DNA of 64,000 bases from Psychrobacter sp. P11G3 (GTDB lineage: Bacteria > Pseudomonadota > Gammaproteobacteria > Pseudomonadales > Moraxellaceae). The DNA is taken from positions 992,001 to 1,056,000 of the forward strand of contig NZ_CM003596.1 in assembly GCF_001435845.1 (NCBI RefSeq), read 5' to 3'. The translations under genes and the position numbers were made by a program. Under the pieces are notes generated by a model that made no database searches, had not been told where the DNA came from, and saw only the letters and a program-made list of their open reading frames with translations. Positions 7,881 to 17,718 of the stretch are shown here, in pieces (positions within the stretch are counted from its first letter, which is position 1; every line of letters begins with the position of its first letter).

Positions 7881-9380
7881 ATGTCTGCATCACCTTTAAC
7901 GCCACTGGACTATATTGCAGAAGGCTACTGGCAAGACTTCTTGGCTGGGCGTTCTATTGCAGGCGGTATCGCCTACGAAACTGAGCTGCGCGCTTGTACG
8001 CTAGACGATTCGCTTGAGAGTTTACAGCGTATCGATACGCTATTGTCTCAAGTACGCCGAGATATGATTAAGAGCGGTATATGGGATGAGACGATGCTGC
8101 TGGTCGATGAACGCTATCGTAATTTTATGGTATTTTTGGCGTTTTATGCCGGTCGTGTATTGGCGCAGGAGTGGCAAAGCAAGCCACATTGGTATGGTCA
8201 GTTTGAGCTGCGTAAACGTTACCCTGAGCTAACGTTGATCACCGATGATTTTTATCAGCATATGGCTGTTGGTTATGATAATGGTGGGGTTAAAGAGCGC
8301 TTATTTTTTGCACTAGAGCCAATAGGGCTGCGTCTGTTTGGTCATATTGATCGGCAGTTTGACGCAGTACAAGGCGGGCAAGTAGATAGTGGGTTATATC
8401 AAGCGGTTAGCCTTAGACTACCAACTATTTTAAGTAACGACGTTCATTCAGTGCCTGAATTAACAGCGCATAAAGCAACGACTCATCAAATCACTGAAAG
8501 CATTGTTCCGAGCGTAGATTTAAATACGCATGTCGGTACTAGTCAATTAAATGCTCCTCTTAACAAGCCAGAGGAAGTGTCGATAGGAGCTGAGCGTAAC
8601 CAAGCCAATATAGTTGTAACTGATAGTGAAAGTCTCGCAGCTCCATCTGCTATGTCTGACACTGTACCTGAGTTGCAAGCAAGCGTAGTACCTCCTGAGT
8701 CTGAGAGTCCAATAAAGCCTGAGCTGACTAAAGTAATGAAGCCAACAGCCAAGCCTACGTCATCTGTAAAGAATACATCAACGCCAGAGATGTTTACGCA
8801 ACTGCTTATAGAATTAGATGAGATAACGGTGCCACAACCAACTGGTGATGTCCAGTATCTGCAAGCACGCAAAGTACTGGATCAGTTCGAGCAGCATATT
8901 GCCAAGCAGAACAAGCCTCGTCGCCAAGTTATATTTTCAAATGATCACAACACGGCAAAAAACAAAGCGCTTCTAATACTACAAGCGGCTGCTGAAAATG
9001 GTAATACAGCGGCTATGCTACGTTTGGCCATGTATGAGTTGTTAGATGAAGGTTTGACAGCGGACAGCGATAACCAAAAAAAATCTGGCGTAGAATGGAT
9101 CAATCAAGCCGCCAGCAAAAATGACAGCCGTGCTCAGCGTCTACTCAGTAAAATGTACTACCAAGGAGTAGGGGTATCTCAAGATATAGATAGCGGTAGA
9201 TACTGGTTAGAGCAAGCGGCAGATAATGGTCATGCAGAAGCGGCCAATTTAGTGCAGCAATGGCAGCAAGCAGAAATGCTGCTGACCACACAGAAGCAAG
9301 AGCAGCATAGCACCAAGCGTTATCAGCTGTTAATTGGCGCAATCATCGCAGTCGCTTTATTGATAATAATCATTATTTAA
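7881..9380 (+). CDS. Sel1-repeat protein with C-terminal membrane anchor
   Basis: Role unknown; Sel1/TPR-like repeats generally mediate protein contacts. The first 175 residues form a conserved-looking globular part. A long Ser/Thr/Pro/Glu-rich linker follows, then at about 375-450 two or three Sel1-type repeats (AMLRLAMYELLDEGL, AQRLLSKMYYQGVGVSQD, GRYWLEQAADNGHAEAA). The last 17 residues are a pure hydrophobic stretch ending in a run of isoleucines, so the protein is probably tail-anchored with most of it cytoplasmic. I choose ATG 7881 (AGAGG upstream) over a TTG at 7845. It sits between cls and waaA, but a link to envelope lipids is only positional. Confidence 0.75.
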   Translation: MSASPLTPLDYIAEGYWQDFLAGRSIAGGIAYETELRACTLDDSLESLQRIDTLLSQVRRDMIKSGIWDETMLLVDERYRNFMVFLAFYAGRVLAQEWQSKPHWYGQFELRKRYPELTLITDDFYQHMAVGYDNGGVKERLFFALEPIGLRLFGHIDRQFDAVQGGQVDSGLYQAVSLRLPTILSNDVHSVPELTAHKATTHQITESIVPSVDLNTHVGTSQLNAPLNKPEEVSIGAERNQANIVVTDSESLAAPSAMSDTVPELQASVVPPESESPIKPELTKVMKPTAKPTSSVKNTSTPEMFTQLLIELDEITVPQPTGDVQYLQARKVLDQFEQHIAKQNKPRRQVIFSNDHNTAKNKALLILQAAAENGNTAAMLRLAMYELLDEGLTADSDNQKKSGVEWINQAASKNDSRAQRLLSKMYYQGVGVSQDIDSGRYWLEQAADNGHAEAANLVQQWQQAEMLLTTQKQEQHSTKRYQLLIGAIIAVALLIIIII

Positions 9381-9512
9381 CAATCGTTATCTGATAACTA
9401 TTTACTCAGTAACTTTTTAAAAGCTTATTGTTACAGCTTAAATTCAGGTAGAATTAGCGCGCTCTACCTTTACCCTTTTATTGTTTGATTTATAACTAAT
9501 TTGGGCTGTTCC

Positions 9513-11069
9513 ATGCCATCATCTAATACCCCGTCTGACCACTCTACAAATCCAATTGACCCTGTATCATCGCCTAGTCGAGCGGTACACGAGACACCTT
9601 TATATTATCAGTCTCTTATTGGGCTGCTAAAGCCATTATACCATCTACAAGTATGGCGTCGATCTCATAAAAACGACAACTATCAACAGGAAATCGATCA
9701 GCGTTTTGGTAAGCAGTATCCACCGCGTCCAGTGGTCAGTGCTGATAGCGATAAAGGGGTAATTTGGTGCCACGCAGTCTCATTAGGCGAAACCAATACG
9801 GTCGCGCCTTTATTAGATATGTTATTGGCTAATGGCTATCAGATATGGTTGACCAATACGACTCAGACAGGTTTTGCTCGTGGCGCCAGTCGTTTCGCAG
9901 AACAGATAGCTCAAGGTCAGATGAGTCATAGCTATGTGCCAGTCGACAGCCCTGCTGTTATCGAGACTTTCTTAACGCATGTACAGCCTATCGCTGCACT
10001 GTTTGTAGAAACAGAGTTATGGGCAAATATCTTGACCAAATTATCCCAGCACTGTATTCCAAGTATCCTAGTCAACGGTCGACTATCTGCTTCTTCTTTT
10101 CAGAGCTATCAAAAAATTGGTGCAGTTAGCGCCAGCATGATGAAAAACCTCTCCTTAATTATTGCGCAAGACAGCGACTCTGCTAAACGCTTTAGGCAGC
10201 TAGGGGCTAGTAGCGCCCAAATTCGCGTGGCAGGCTCATTAAAGTGGGTAATCAATGCGTCCAAAACTGATGACCAAGCGGTAGAAGATAACCGTATTTA
10301 TAGTAAGAAAGCTGATCTGCGAGCAGATTTTGGTATAGCAGATCGTCCTGTGTGGGTAGCTGCGAGTACTCATGATGGCGAAGAGGCAGCAGCGTTGTCA
10401 TTGCAGCAGCAACTACTGTCGCAAGCCACATTAGCAGATACGTTGCTTGTTATCGTCCCTAGGCATCCTGAGCGTTTTGATGCAGTAGCAGAACTCATTC
10501 AGAAAACTGGGTTAAATATGGCTCGGCGCAGTGAGGGGGAAGCAATTGGTGCAGATACGCAAGTCTATCTAGCAGATAGCATGGGTGAGATGATGACTTG
10601 GTATACATTGGCAAATGTAGCATTTGTGGGCGGCTCACTGGTAGATATTGGCGGGCATAATCCAGTGGAGCCTTCTAGTGTGGCCACGCCTGTACTAATG
10701 GGGCGTTACACTCAGTCGTGCCAAAGCGTGATAGACAAATTGGCTAGCGTAGGCGCTTTATATCAGCCAAGTAATGATTTTTATTGTCAAATCGAGTCAA
10801 ATCGCGCAAGTAGTACAGATGCACAGATAGTCAGTGATGATCAGTTAAAGGCGAACAAAAAAACTTCTCGTAAGAAAACAGCTTATAACCGTGAAGACGC
10901 TGTGAGTATCTATACGCAGTTGGCGACTTGGCTGAGCAATTTGTCATTGGCTGCAGGGGCAGGGCAGGCTGGCGAGCAAATGACGATACAGCAGCAAGCG
11001 GTATTGACCCGCCAATTTACTATGATTGAAGACGCAATCGAGATGTCTTCTAACCAAGATAGCTTATGA
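9513..11069 (+). CDS. waaA: 3-deoxy-D-manno-octulosonic acid (Kdo) transferase WaaA
   Basis: Adds Kdo from CMP-Kdo to lipid IVA, at the cytoplasmic face of the inner membrane. The GT30 N-domain is recognised by GVIWCHAVSLGETNTVAPLL and FVETELWANIL. The C-domain has the nucleotide-sugar site: VAASTHDGEE, VPRHPERF and FVGGSLVDIGGHNPVEP. At 518 residues it is about 90 longer than usual. The surplus lies in a polar N-terminal stretch (about 1-25) and a Lys/Ser-rich insert near residue 430. The ATG at 9513 is preferred over a TTG at 9501. The stop overlaps the rsmE start (ATGA), so the two are translationally coupled. Confidence 0.95.
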   Translation: MPSSNTPSDHSTNPIDPVSSPSRAVHETPLYYQSLIGLLKPLYHLQVWRRSHKNDNYQQEIDQRFGKQYPPRPVVSADSDKGVIWCHAVSLGETNTVAPLLDMLLANGYQIWLTNTTQTGFARGASRFAEQIAQGQMSHSYVPVDSPAVIETFLTHVQPIAALFVETELWANILTKLSQHCIPSILVNGRLSASSFQSYQKIGAVSASMMKNLSLIIAQDSDSAKRFRQLGASSAQIRVAGSLKWVINASKTDDQAVEDNRIYSKKADLRADFGIADRPVWVAASTHDGEEAAALSLQQQLLSQATLADTLLVIVPRHPERFDAVAELIQKTGLNMARRSEGEAIGADTQVYLADSMGEMMTWYTLANVAFVGGSLVDIGGHNPVEPSSVATPVLMGRYTQSCQSVIDKLASVGALYQPSNDFYCQIESNRASSTDAQIVSDDQLKANKKTSRKKTAYNREDAVSIYTQLATWLSNLSLAAGAGQAGEQMTIQQQAVLTRQFTMIEDAIEMSSNQDSL

Positions 11070-11788
11070 ACTGTATATTATTGCCCGCTGAAAATTTCTC
11101 AGCAAACGCAGCAAAAATCGATGCCTTGTCTCAAGTCAGCCATGTGACTAAAGTGCTAGACGCAAAAGTCGGTGATACGCTTAAAATTGGCCAAATAGGC
11201 GGTAACCTTGGTACGGCTGTTATCGAAGATATTACCTCTGACAGCATTCAGCTAGGTAACGTCCAGCTCAATACTGTGCCGCCAGCCAAATTGGATTTGA
11301 CTGTTATTTTGGCGTTACCGCGTCCTAAAGTGCTACGGCGTTTAATTATGGATATGACAGCGCTTGGTGTACGCGATATCATTCTTATAAATAGTTACCG
11401 TACCCAAAAAAGTTATTGGCAAAGCCCAATGCTTGAGCGGATAGACGAGTTTGTATTAGAAGGCCTACAGCAAAGCATCGATACAATCGTTCCTAGTATT
11501 ACGCTACAAAAACGTTTTAAGCCATTTGTTGAAGACACACTGGCAAGCCTAATGAACAGTCGAGCGATTGTCGCGCATCCTTATAGTCAGCAGTCTTTTT
11601 CTGAGTTTTTACAACAGCAACCATCACGACAGCTACCGAGTATAGTCTGCATAGGCGCTGAAGGTGGCTGGATTGATTATGAGATAGAGCTGTTGTCAGC
11701 TCAAGGCTGCACGCCTGTACATATAGGCTCTCGTATCTTACGTACAGAAGCTGCGGTCAATGCGATCTTAGGGCAATGGTTGCTTTAG
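11066..11788 (+). CDS. rsmE: 16S rRNA m3U1498 methyltransferase RsmE
   Basis: Methylates N3 of U1498 in 16S rRNA using SAM. The 240-residue SPOUT-class protein has the PUA-like N-domain and, at the C-terminus, the knot motif IGAEGGW followed by GSRILRTEAAVNAIL, diagnostic of RsmE. Its ATG overlaps the waaA stop by 4 bases. No clear terminator follows; 263 bp separate it from fbpA. Confidence 0.95.
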   Translation: MNCILLPAENFSANAAKIDALSQVSHVTKVLDAKVGDTLKIGQIGGNLGTAVIEDITSDSIQLGNVQLNTVPPAKLDLTVILALPRPKVLRRLIMDMTALGVRDIILINSYRTQKSYWQSPMLERIDEFVLEGLQQSIDTIVPSITLQKRFKPFVEDTLASLMNSRAIVAHPYSQQSFSEFLQQQPSRQLPSIVCIGAEGGWIDYEIELLSAQGCTPVHIGSRILRTEAAVNAILGQWLL

Positions 11789-11904
11789 ATGGACACTAAA
11801 ACGCGTCGCTAGACCAAATTATTGAAAGAACTGGTGAAAAATAGTTCTTAAAAATCAATGTTCAAGACTAATCACAGGTATATTTACCAGTTAAACAAAT
11901 GTAT

Positions 11905-11919
11905 TGATAATTAATCTCA
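11905..11919. promoter_or_regulatory. Candidate Fur box upstream of the iron importer
   Basis: TGATAATTAATCTCA matches the 7-1-7 Fur consensus TGATAATNATTATCA at 12 of 14 informative positions. It lies about 130 bp before the fbpA start in a 263-bp gap, upstream of a TATTAT-like -10 near 11945. Iron control of this importer family by Fur is well known; the site itself is inferred by eye. Confidence 0.4.
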
Positions 11920-12051
11920 CTTCCATTAGTATGTTGCTTTGATATATTATGGCCTGATTACTGCTAACGCTTAGCAAGTCATCGTTATAATCACTGTTAT
12001 TTTGTCTCACTATACATCTTACTTTTTTATAGCATTACTATGGGGAAAACC

Positions 12052-13176
12052 ATGTCATTGAACGCTATCAGCGCGAATCTAACCTCTACGAAGCTTATCT
12101 TACCTGCAGCCGTATTTGGCATGATGTTGGGTTTGGCAGGTTGTAGTAATTCTTCAACCACAGAAGAGAGCGTAGAAGTAGAGTCAACAGAAACAGGTGC
12201 TGAGCAGCAAGCAGCAACTGACGAAGCTACGACTGCTGATGGTCAGACAATTACTATCTACTCATCACGTAATGAGCAGCTAATTAAGCCATTGTTAGAT
12301 CGCTATACTGAGCAAACAGGTGTAAAAGTTGAACTGGTTACAGATCAAACTGGGCCTTTGATGGCGCGTCTAAAAGCTGAAGGCCAGAATACTCCTGCTG
12401 ATATGCTATTGACCGTTGATGCTGGTAACTTATGGCAGGCTGCAGAGCAAGGCCTATTACAGCCAGTATCGTCTACTGTATTAGAAGCTAACGTCCCTGC
12501 AAAATACCGTGATCCAAAAGGTCAGTGGACAGGTCTGTCACTACGTGCACGTACTATCTTTTATGATCCAAACAAAGTCACTGCCGACCAGTTGTCTACT
12601 TATGCAGATTTGGCCGATCCAAAATGGAAAGGCAAACTATGCTTACGCACCTCTAAGAAGGTTTATAACCAATCGCTTGTTGCTAGCATGATGGAGCATT
12701 TGGGCGAAGAGAAGACCGAAGCGGTTATTAAAGGGTGGGTTGATAACCTAGCGACTGACGTGTTCAGTGATGACGTTGCGATGCTAGAAGCTATCGCTGC
12801 TGGTCAGTGTGAAGTGGGTATTGCTAATAGCTACTACTATGGTCGTTTGTTGGACGAAAAACCAAACTTCCCTGTTAAGATATTTTGGGCAAACCAAGAT
12901 ACGACTGGTACGCACGTAAACATCTCAGGCGCTGGCGTGGTTGCAGGTTCGGACAATCCAGATGGTACGCTTAAACTGATAGAGTGGTTGTCATCTGATG
13001 AGGCACAAGGTCTCTATGCTAGCTCTGACAAAGAATTCCCAGTAAAAGTAGGTATCGATGAGTCAGACATGCTCAGATCATGGGGCGAGTTCAAAAAAGA
13101 CGATATCAATGTACAGAAATTCGGTGAACTACAAACTCAAGCTATCCAAATGATGGATAAAGCGGGTTATAAATAA
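12052..13176 (+). CDS. fbpA: Ferric-iron ABC transporter substrate-binding lipoprotein (FbpA/FutA type)
   Basis: Binds ferric iron outside the inner membrane and passes it to the FbpBC permease. The N-terminus is a lipoprotein signal with lipobox LAGC; an acidic linker of about 40 residues follows. The mature domain begins ITIYSSRNEQLIKPLLDRYTEQTG, typical of FbpA. The paired iron-ligand tyrosines lie in ANSYYYGRL (Tyr261-263), and the C-terminal half shows GAGVVAGSDNPDGTLKLIEWL. I place the start at ATG 12052, behind GGGGA; ATG 12040 overlaps that ribosome site. It is 199 bp from the permease gene, so it may be expressed more strongly than the rest. Confidence 0.92.
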   Translation: MSLNAISANLTSTKLILPAAVFGMMLGLAGCSNSSTTEESVEVESTETGAEQQAATDEATTADGQTITIYSSRNEQLIKPLLDRYTEQTGVKVELVTDQTGPLMARLKAEGQNTPADMLLTVDAGNLWQAAEQGLLQPVSSTVLEANVPAKYRDPKGQWTGLSLRARTIFYDPNKVTADQLSTYADLADPKWKGKLCLRTSKKVYNQSLVASMMEHLGEEKTEAVIKGWVDNLATDVFSDDVAMLEAIAAGQCEVGIANSYYYGRLLDEKPNFPVKIFWANQDTTGTHVNISGAGVVAGSDNPDGTLKLIEWLSSDEAQGLYASSDKEFPVKVGIDESDMLRSWGEFKKDDINVQKFGELQTQAIQMMDKAGYK

Positions 13177-13375
13177 GGGATCGCCAGTAATACTGATACC
13201 AATCTTAAAATCATAACTTTTAGACAATAGTTCTCAAAGCACGGCTTTTAAACAACAGCTTTTAAAGAATAGGTTCAAAGGTTAGTCGTTACAGATCAGT
13301 TATTCAGGTAATGACGATTTTTGAGGTTGGTACAAGCTTACAAGGTCTCTATACGTATGACACGGTAATGATAAT

Positions 13376-15052
13376 ATGATCACAACGCCAGATGCGTCTG
13401 TTAGTCAAAATGATACTGTCAATGACGGTGTTAACGACCAGCAGACTGTCAGCCAAGACCACGCCCTTCGTAAACGTATTATCTCGAAATCAGTCTTAGG
13501 GCTGATTTCGTTGTTTATGCTAGTACCGATTTTAATCGTGCTGCTGTCGTGGACTCAGCCAGTGGCAGAGATTTGGACACATATGGCAGACTATGTACTG
13601 CCGCAAGTGCTCAAAAACACGGCGATTTTATTGCTAATGGTGACTGTCGTTTCGGGCACTATTGGTACTGCTCTGGCTTGGGTTACTAGTATGTATCGTT
13701 TCCCTGGCCAGCGTTTTTTTTCGTGGGCATTGATGTTGCCACTTGCCATCCCTGCTTATGTGTTGGCATTTGTCACTATCGGCATTGTTGATTTTAGTGG
13801 GCCGCTACAGACAGCTTTACGCGATTCTGGTATCAGTACTGCTATACCGTCGATAAGGAATGTATGGGGCGCAGGCTTGGTATTATCGTTGGCGTTTTAC
13901 CCCTACGTATACTTGCTCGCGCGTCAGGCATTTTTATCACAAGGCAGACGAGCGATAGAAGCGGGGCAAATGCTAGGTTTGAGTCGTAGCCGTGTATTTT
14001 TTCGGTTGGCGCTACCGCAAGCATTACCGTGGATCATTGGCGGCTTGTTGCTAGCTAGTATGGAAACCTTAGCAGATTTCGGTGCAGTATCCGTATTCAA
14101 TGTCGATACTTTTACTACCGCCATTTATAAGGCGTGGTTTGGTTTCTTTAGTCTAACCACAGCGGCTCAGCTAGCAGCCTTGCTCATTGGTGTGATATTT
14201 ATCGTGGTATTGTTTGAGCAGTATTGGCAAGCGAAGCGTGGTAGCTCACTTACCCAAGGTAGCAGCCAGCGCTTTGACGCTAGCAAACCTGCCAAACTCG
14301 CAATGACACTGCTGTGTACGCTGATCTTTTTAGTTGCCTTTTTAATACCTTTTTTGCAGCTTATCTATTGGACAGCACTGAATTTTCGCCAAGATTTTGA
14401 TGCGCGTTACATTGATTTTGTCACCAACAGCCTCATGATTGCTAGTATGACCACGCTGTTTATCGCCTTTTTGGCCATTATTATTGCGTGGATCAAACGG
14501 CAGTATCCTGATAAATCGACTAAGCTAATGACCACTTTAGCCAATTTGGGCTATGTCGTACCGGGGACTGTGTTGGCGGTAGGGATATTTATACCTATTG
14601 CGTGGCTTGATAATCAAATGATTGCGTTTGGTATCACCTCACAGCAAGTGTTCTCTGGCAGTGTCATTGTTATGCTACTGGCGCTATCGACACGTTTTAT
14701 GACGGTGAGTTTTCAGCCTGTTGACAGACAGTTGCAACGATTGACAGTTAATCAAGAAGCTGCTGCAAAATTACTTAGCGACAGTCCTTATCAGCGTTGG
14801 CGTCATGTGATGCTGCCTGTACTTAGCCCTGGTGTATTGACTGCATTATTGATGGGTTTTGTCGAAGTGATGAAAGAGATGCCCATTACGCTGATGACAC
14901 GGCGTCAAGGCTGGGATACGCTTGCAGTACGAGTGTTTGAAATGACGAGCGAAGGTATGTGGGGACGAGCCGCATTGCCGAGTTTGCTAATCGTACTGGT
15001 TGGATTGCTCCCTGTCTGGATATTACTGCGTCAAAGCGACAAACATAGCTAA
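13376..15052 (+). CDS. fbpB: Ferric-iron ABC transporter permease (FbpB type)
   Basis: Inner-membrane channel of the iron importer. The 558-residue protein is a tandem fusion of two BPD_transp_1 permease domains with about 12 transmembrane helices, the normal architecture of FbpB/SfuB. Two EAA loops are visible: GQMLGLSRSRVFFRLALPQALP (about 200-221) and the second near EAAAKLLSDSPYQRWRHVMLP. The first 30 residues are polar and cytoplasmic. The ribosome site is weak. The permease lies between the binding protein and the ATPase, 88 bp before the latter. Confidence 0.93.
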   Translation: MITTPDASVSQNDTVNDGVNDQQTVSQDHALRKRIISKSVLGLISLFMLVPILIVLLSWTQPVAEIWTHMADYVLPQVLKNTAILLLMVTVVSGTIGTALAWVTSMYRFPGQRFFSWALMLPLAIPAYVLAFVTIGIVDFSGPLQTALRDSGISTAIPSIRNVWGAGLVLSLAFYPYVYLLARQAFLSQGRRAIEAGQMLGLSRSRVFFRLALPQALPWIIGGLLLASMETLADFGAVSVFNVDTFTTAIYKAWFGFFSLTTAAQLAALLIGVIFIVVLFEQYWQAKRGSSLTQGSSQRFDASKPAKLAMTLLCTLIFLVAFLIPFLQLIYWTALNFRQDFDARYIDFVTNSLMIASMTTLFIAFLAIIIAWIKRQYPDKSTKLMTTLANLGYVVPGTVLAVGIFIPIAWLDNQMIAFGITSQQVFSGSVIVMLLALSTRFMTVSFQPVDRQLQRLTVNQEAAAKLLSDSPYQRWRHVMLPVLSPGVLTALLMGFVEVMKEMPITLMTRRQGWDTLAVRVFEMTSEGMWGRAALPSLLIVLVGLLPVWILLRQSDKHS

Positions 15053-15140
15053 TAGCAACGAAGCTAATAGCAATAATTTGGCATAAGTTTAACAGCACAC
15101 TCGTAGTGTCAGTTATATTATAATTTGCTCTGTTTTATCG

Positions 15141-16502
15141 ATGGTTTTACTTACTAATAGCGAACTGGTACCGTCTATGTACACTGATTCAATGAACGAC
15201 TCTACAAATTCTAAGTCAGAAAAGGCTCGGGCTAATCACATGCCTGTAGCAAAATCACCACTGTCACAAAATAGAATCAATCCAGTTCAGCCGAATAAAA
15301 CTGCAGAACAAAGCAATACCTCACAACAAAATACTGAGAAACATATCGCGACAGATCCTTATTTTAGTGTGCAAAATCTCATCGTAGGCTATGATGATAC
15401 TATCGTTGTCAATGGCCTATCATTGATGCTAGAACAAGGCGAGATTGGTTGCTTCTTAGGTTATAGCGGCTGCGGGAAGACTACAGCACTTCGAGCTATT
15501 GCAGGATTGGAGCAAAGTCGTGGCGGCACTATCTATCTAAATAATCAGCGCCTAACTGAAAAGACAGCTCGTCAATCATTTGCAGTGGCGCCAGCCAAGC
15601 GTGGCATGGGCATGGTATTTCAAGACTATGCTCTTTTTGGTCATTTAAGCGTGGCAAAGAACATCGCCTTTGGTCTCAATAAATGGTCAACTGCTGACAA
15701 AAAAGCCCGTGTGGCTGAGATGCTAAGCTTAGTTGAATTAACTGAACATGCAGACAAACGCCCAAATGAGCTTTCTGGGGGTCAGCAGCAACGCGTGGCT
15801 CTCGCAAGAGCGCTCGCCCCAAAACCAAAACTACTATTACTTGACGAGCCGTTCTCTAATCTAGATGTAGTACTGCGTGAATCACTAGCAATGAATGTCC
15901 GTGATATTCTCAAGCGTACCAATACCACCGCGATTTTGGTCACTCATGATCAAAATGAAGCGTTTGCGCTAGCGGATAAAGTAGGGGTAATGGATAAAGG
16001 ACGATTGGTTCAGTGGGCGCGACCAAGCGAGCTGTATCATGAGCCTGTCAGTCCTTTTGTTGCAGAGTTCGTAGGCGAAGGCGCTATGATAGACGGCATT
16101 ATCAAAGAAGGTCATGTTGAGACGGCGCTAGGGAATATCTATCGTCGCATGGAAGTCTATGATGAATCAGGACAACCACAATATTGCGCGTATGATTATC
16201 CAAATGGCACACCGATCAAAGTACTCGTGCGCCCTGATGACATCATTCATGATGATGATAGTACGCAGACAGCTTTAGTTATCGGGCGTGTGTTTCGCGG
16301 TGCCAACTATTTGTACCGATTGCAGTTAGATGACGGACAGACTGTCTTATCCTTGGTTGCGAGCCATCATAATCATGCAATCGGCTCGCATATTGGCATT
16401 CTACCGTTGCTAGAGCATGTCGTAGTCTTCGATGAAAAAGACATCAATGCCACTACTTGGTCAGAATATGATAGATCATCGAGAATGGATGAAGAGGTTT
16501 AG
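15141..16502 (+). CDS. fbpC: Ferric-iron ABC transporter ATP-binding protein (FbpC type)
   Basis: ATPase of the iron importer. Walker A is GYSGCGKTT (Lys113), the ABC signature is LSGGQQQRVALARAL, Walker B is LLLLDEPFSNLD, and the H-loop is LVTHD. The C-terminal third (about 325-450) is the TOBE-like regulatory region seen in FbpC. At 453 residues it is about 100 longer than usual, mainly because of a polar Asn/Ser/Gln-rich N-terminus of about 70 residues before the conserved YFSVQNLIVGY. In-frame ATGs at 15177 and 15192 are alternative starts and would shorten that extension. It ends 33 bp from the convergent cmoM gene. Confidence 0.93.
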   Translation: MVLLTNSELVPSMYTDSMNDSTNSKSEKARANHMPVAKSPLSQNRINPVQPNKTAEQSNTSQQNTEKHIATDPYFSVQNLIVGYDDTIVVNGLSLMLEQGEIGCFLGYSGCGKTTALRAIAGLEQSRGGTIYLNNQRLTEKTARQSFAVAPAKRGMGMVFQDYALFGHLSVAKNIAFGLNKWSTADKKARVAEMLSLVELTEHADKRPNELSGGQQQRVALARALAPKPKLLLLDEPFSNLDVVLRESLAMNVRDILKRTNTTAILVTHDQNEAFALADKVGVMDKGRLVQWARPSELYHEPVSPFVAEFVGEGAMIDGIIKEGHVETALGNIYRRMEVYDESGQPQYCAYDYPNGTPIKVLVRPDDIIHDDDSTQTALVIGRVFRGANYLYRLQLDDGQTVLSLVASHHNHAIGSHIGILPLLEHVVVFDEKDINATTWSEYDRSSRMDEEV

Positions 16503-16535
16503 TAGCCTTCATCATTCTTGGGCAATCTTATGAAT

Positions 16536-17381
16536 TTACCGTTTAGCCAAAATGTGTAAGTAACGCCCAAGCCCTTTGTACGGCTCTAACTGTGAGTAGC
16601 GTAACTCCATTCTAATCACTGCATCTGGATCGTTATGACCGCCACGTTTGAGCGGCGCATAGTCATGAAATACTCGTAATCCACTGCTACGTACCGTCTG
16701 ATAATTATGCGCTTTGAGCCACGACTCGACTTCTTCTTTGGCCACGGGATGGTTAGGGGTTAGACTTTTCTTATTGTCTGCCTTATAGTTTGTATTATCG
16801 AGTAGATTAAAATTTCCCATGATAAGGTTACGATAATCAAAGCTTGCAGGATTATAGAAGCAGACGGATAGCGCGCCACCATCTATTAAGTGCTTATCAA
16901 AAAAGTCCATGACCGCCGATGGTTCTGCCAACCATTCAAGTAGCGCGTGCGACATAATCAAATCAAACTTCTCTGTCTGGGCCAGTTTTTCCTCAAGCGC
17001 TTGATAAGGGCAAACATACCAAGTGATGTCTAGCTTTTTATCAATTTTTTCTGCGCTCGCTTTCGCCTTCTCAAGCATATTCGCTGATATGTCATTGATG
17101 ACTACGCTATGACCTTGAGCAGCAAGTTCTATCGCAATTTGCGCAAGCCCTGCACCCACATCCAAGATACGTAAAGGTCGCCCAAGCGCCTCACTCATCT
17201 GTGAACTATATTCAAAAATATCACGGCGTAGTACAGCCAATCGAATCTCGCCTTTTAAACCACCATAGACCTTTTTTTCGAAATGATCGGCAATGGCATC
17301 GAAGCTACGATCTGCTCGTTTGTCTTCTGCTGGTATAGAAAGGTTTGAGTCAGGCTGGCTATCTTGATGTTTAATTGTCAT
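16536..17381 (-). CDS. cmoM: tRNA 5-carboxymethoxyuridine methyltransferase CmoM
   Basis: SAM-dependent enzyme that methyl-esterifies cmo5U to mcmo5U at the wobble position of some tRNAs. The 281 residues match the CmoM (old SmtA/YcbW) pattern: FDAIADHFEKKVYGGLKGEIRLAVL at about 27-51, SAM motif I ILDVGAGLAQ (72-81), MSHALLEWLAEP, LSVCFYNPASF, GNFN, the SGLRVFHDY segment and the terminal LEPYKGLGRYLHILAKR. The assignment is by eye against the E. coli protein. The first 25 residues are an extra polar tail. It is convergent with fbpC and 55 bp downstream of a small membrane gene. Confidence 0.88.
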   Translation of the reverse strand: MTIKHQDSQPDSNLSIPAEDKRADRSFDAIADHFEKKVYGGLKGEIRLAVLRRDIFEYSSQMSEALGRPLRILDVGAGLAQIAIELAAQGHSVVINDISANMLEKAKASAEKIDKKLDITWYVCPYQALEEKLAQTEKFDLIMSHALLEWLAEPSAVMDFFDKHLIDGGALSVCFYNPASFDYRNLIMGNFNLLDNTNYKADNKKSLTPNHPVAKEEVESWLKAHNYQTVRSSGLRVFHDYAPLKRGGHNDPDAVIRMELRYSQLEPYKGLGRYLHILAKR

Positions 17382-17436
17382 AGGTATTTAGATCAATAAT
17401 TAAGAGGGTCAAATTAATAAAACTATTCAGTATGAA

Positions 17437-17718
17437 CTAGCGTTTCAAACGTCTGTTAATTACCCATTTAAAAACGAATTTCGCTAATACAATAACGACA
17501 AATACCACGATAACAAACACCCACATACCATTGCCTTGTAGATTTTCTTGATAGGCTTTTGACAAGTATGCTGATAAAGCCATAGCGACTAAAAGTGCTC
17601 CCCAACGGACATAAGGGACAGCGCGATTGTTATGGTTAGGAAAGCTAGCAACGTAATCGCTCGAAAAGCTGTATAGCACCATTGCTAAAATCCAAACAAT
17701 TGCAAGAATGATATCCAT
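17437..17718 (-). CDS. Small membrane protein of unknown function
   Basis: A 93-residue protein not recognised. It has three hydrophobic segments (about 2-20, 39-53 and 64-84) and ends in a basic tail KWVINRRLKR, consistent with a small inner-membrane protein with its C-terminus inside. It lies 55 bp upstream of cmoM on the same strand and may be co-transcribed with it. The ribosome site is weak. Confidence 0.65.
   Translation of the reverse strand: MDIILAIVWILAMVLYSFSSDYVASFPNHNNRAVPYVRWGALLVAMALSAYLSKAYQENLQGNGMWVFVIVVFVVIVLAKFVFKWVINRRLKR

Noticed and set aside
13210..13285. Short imperfect repeats CTTTTA(A/G)A between fbpA and fbpB
   Set aside because: The units are irregular in length and AT-rich, and could arise by chance; no hairpin or terminator results.
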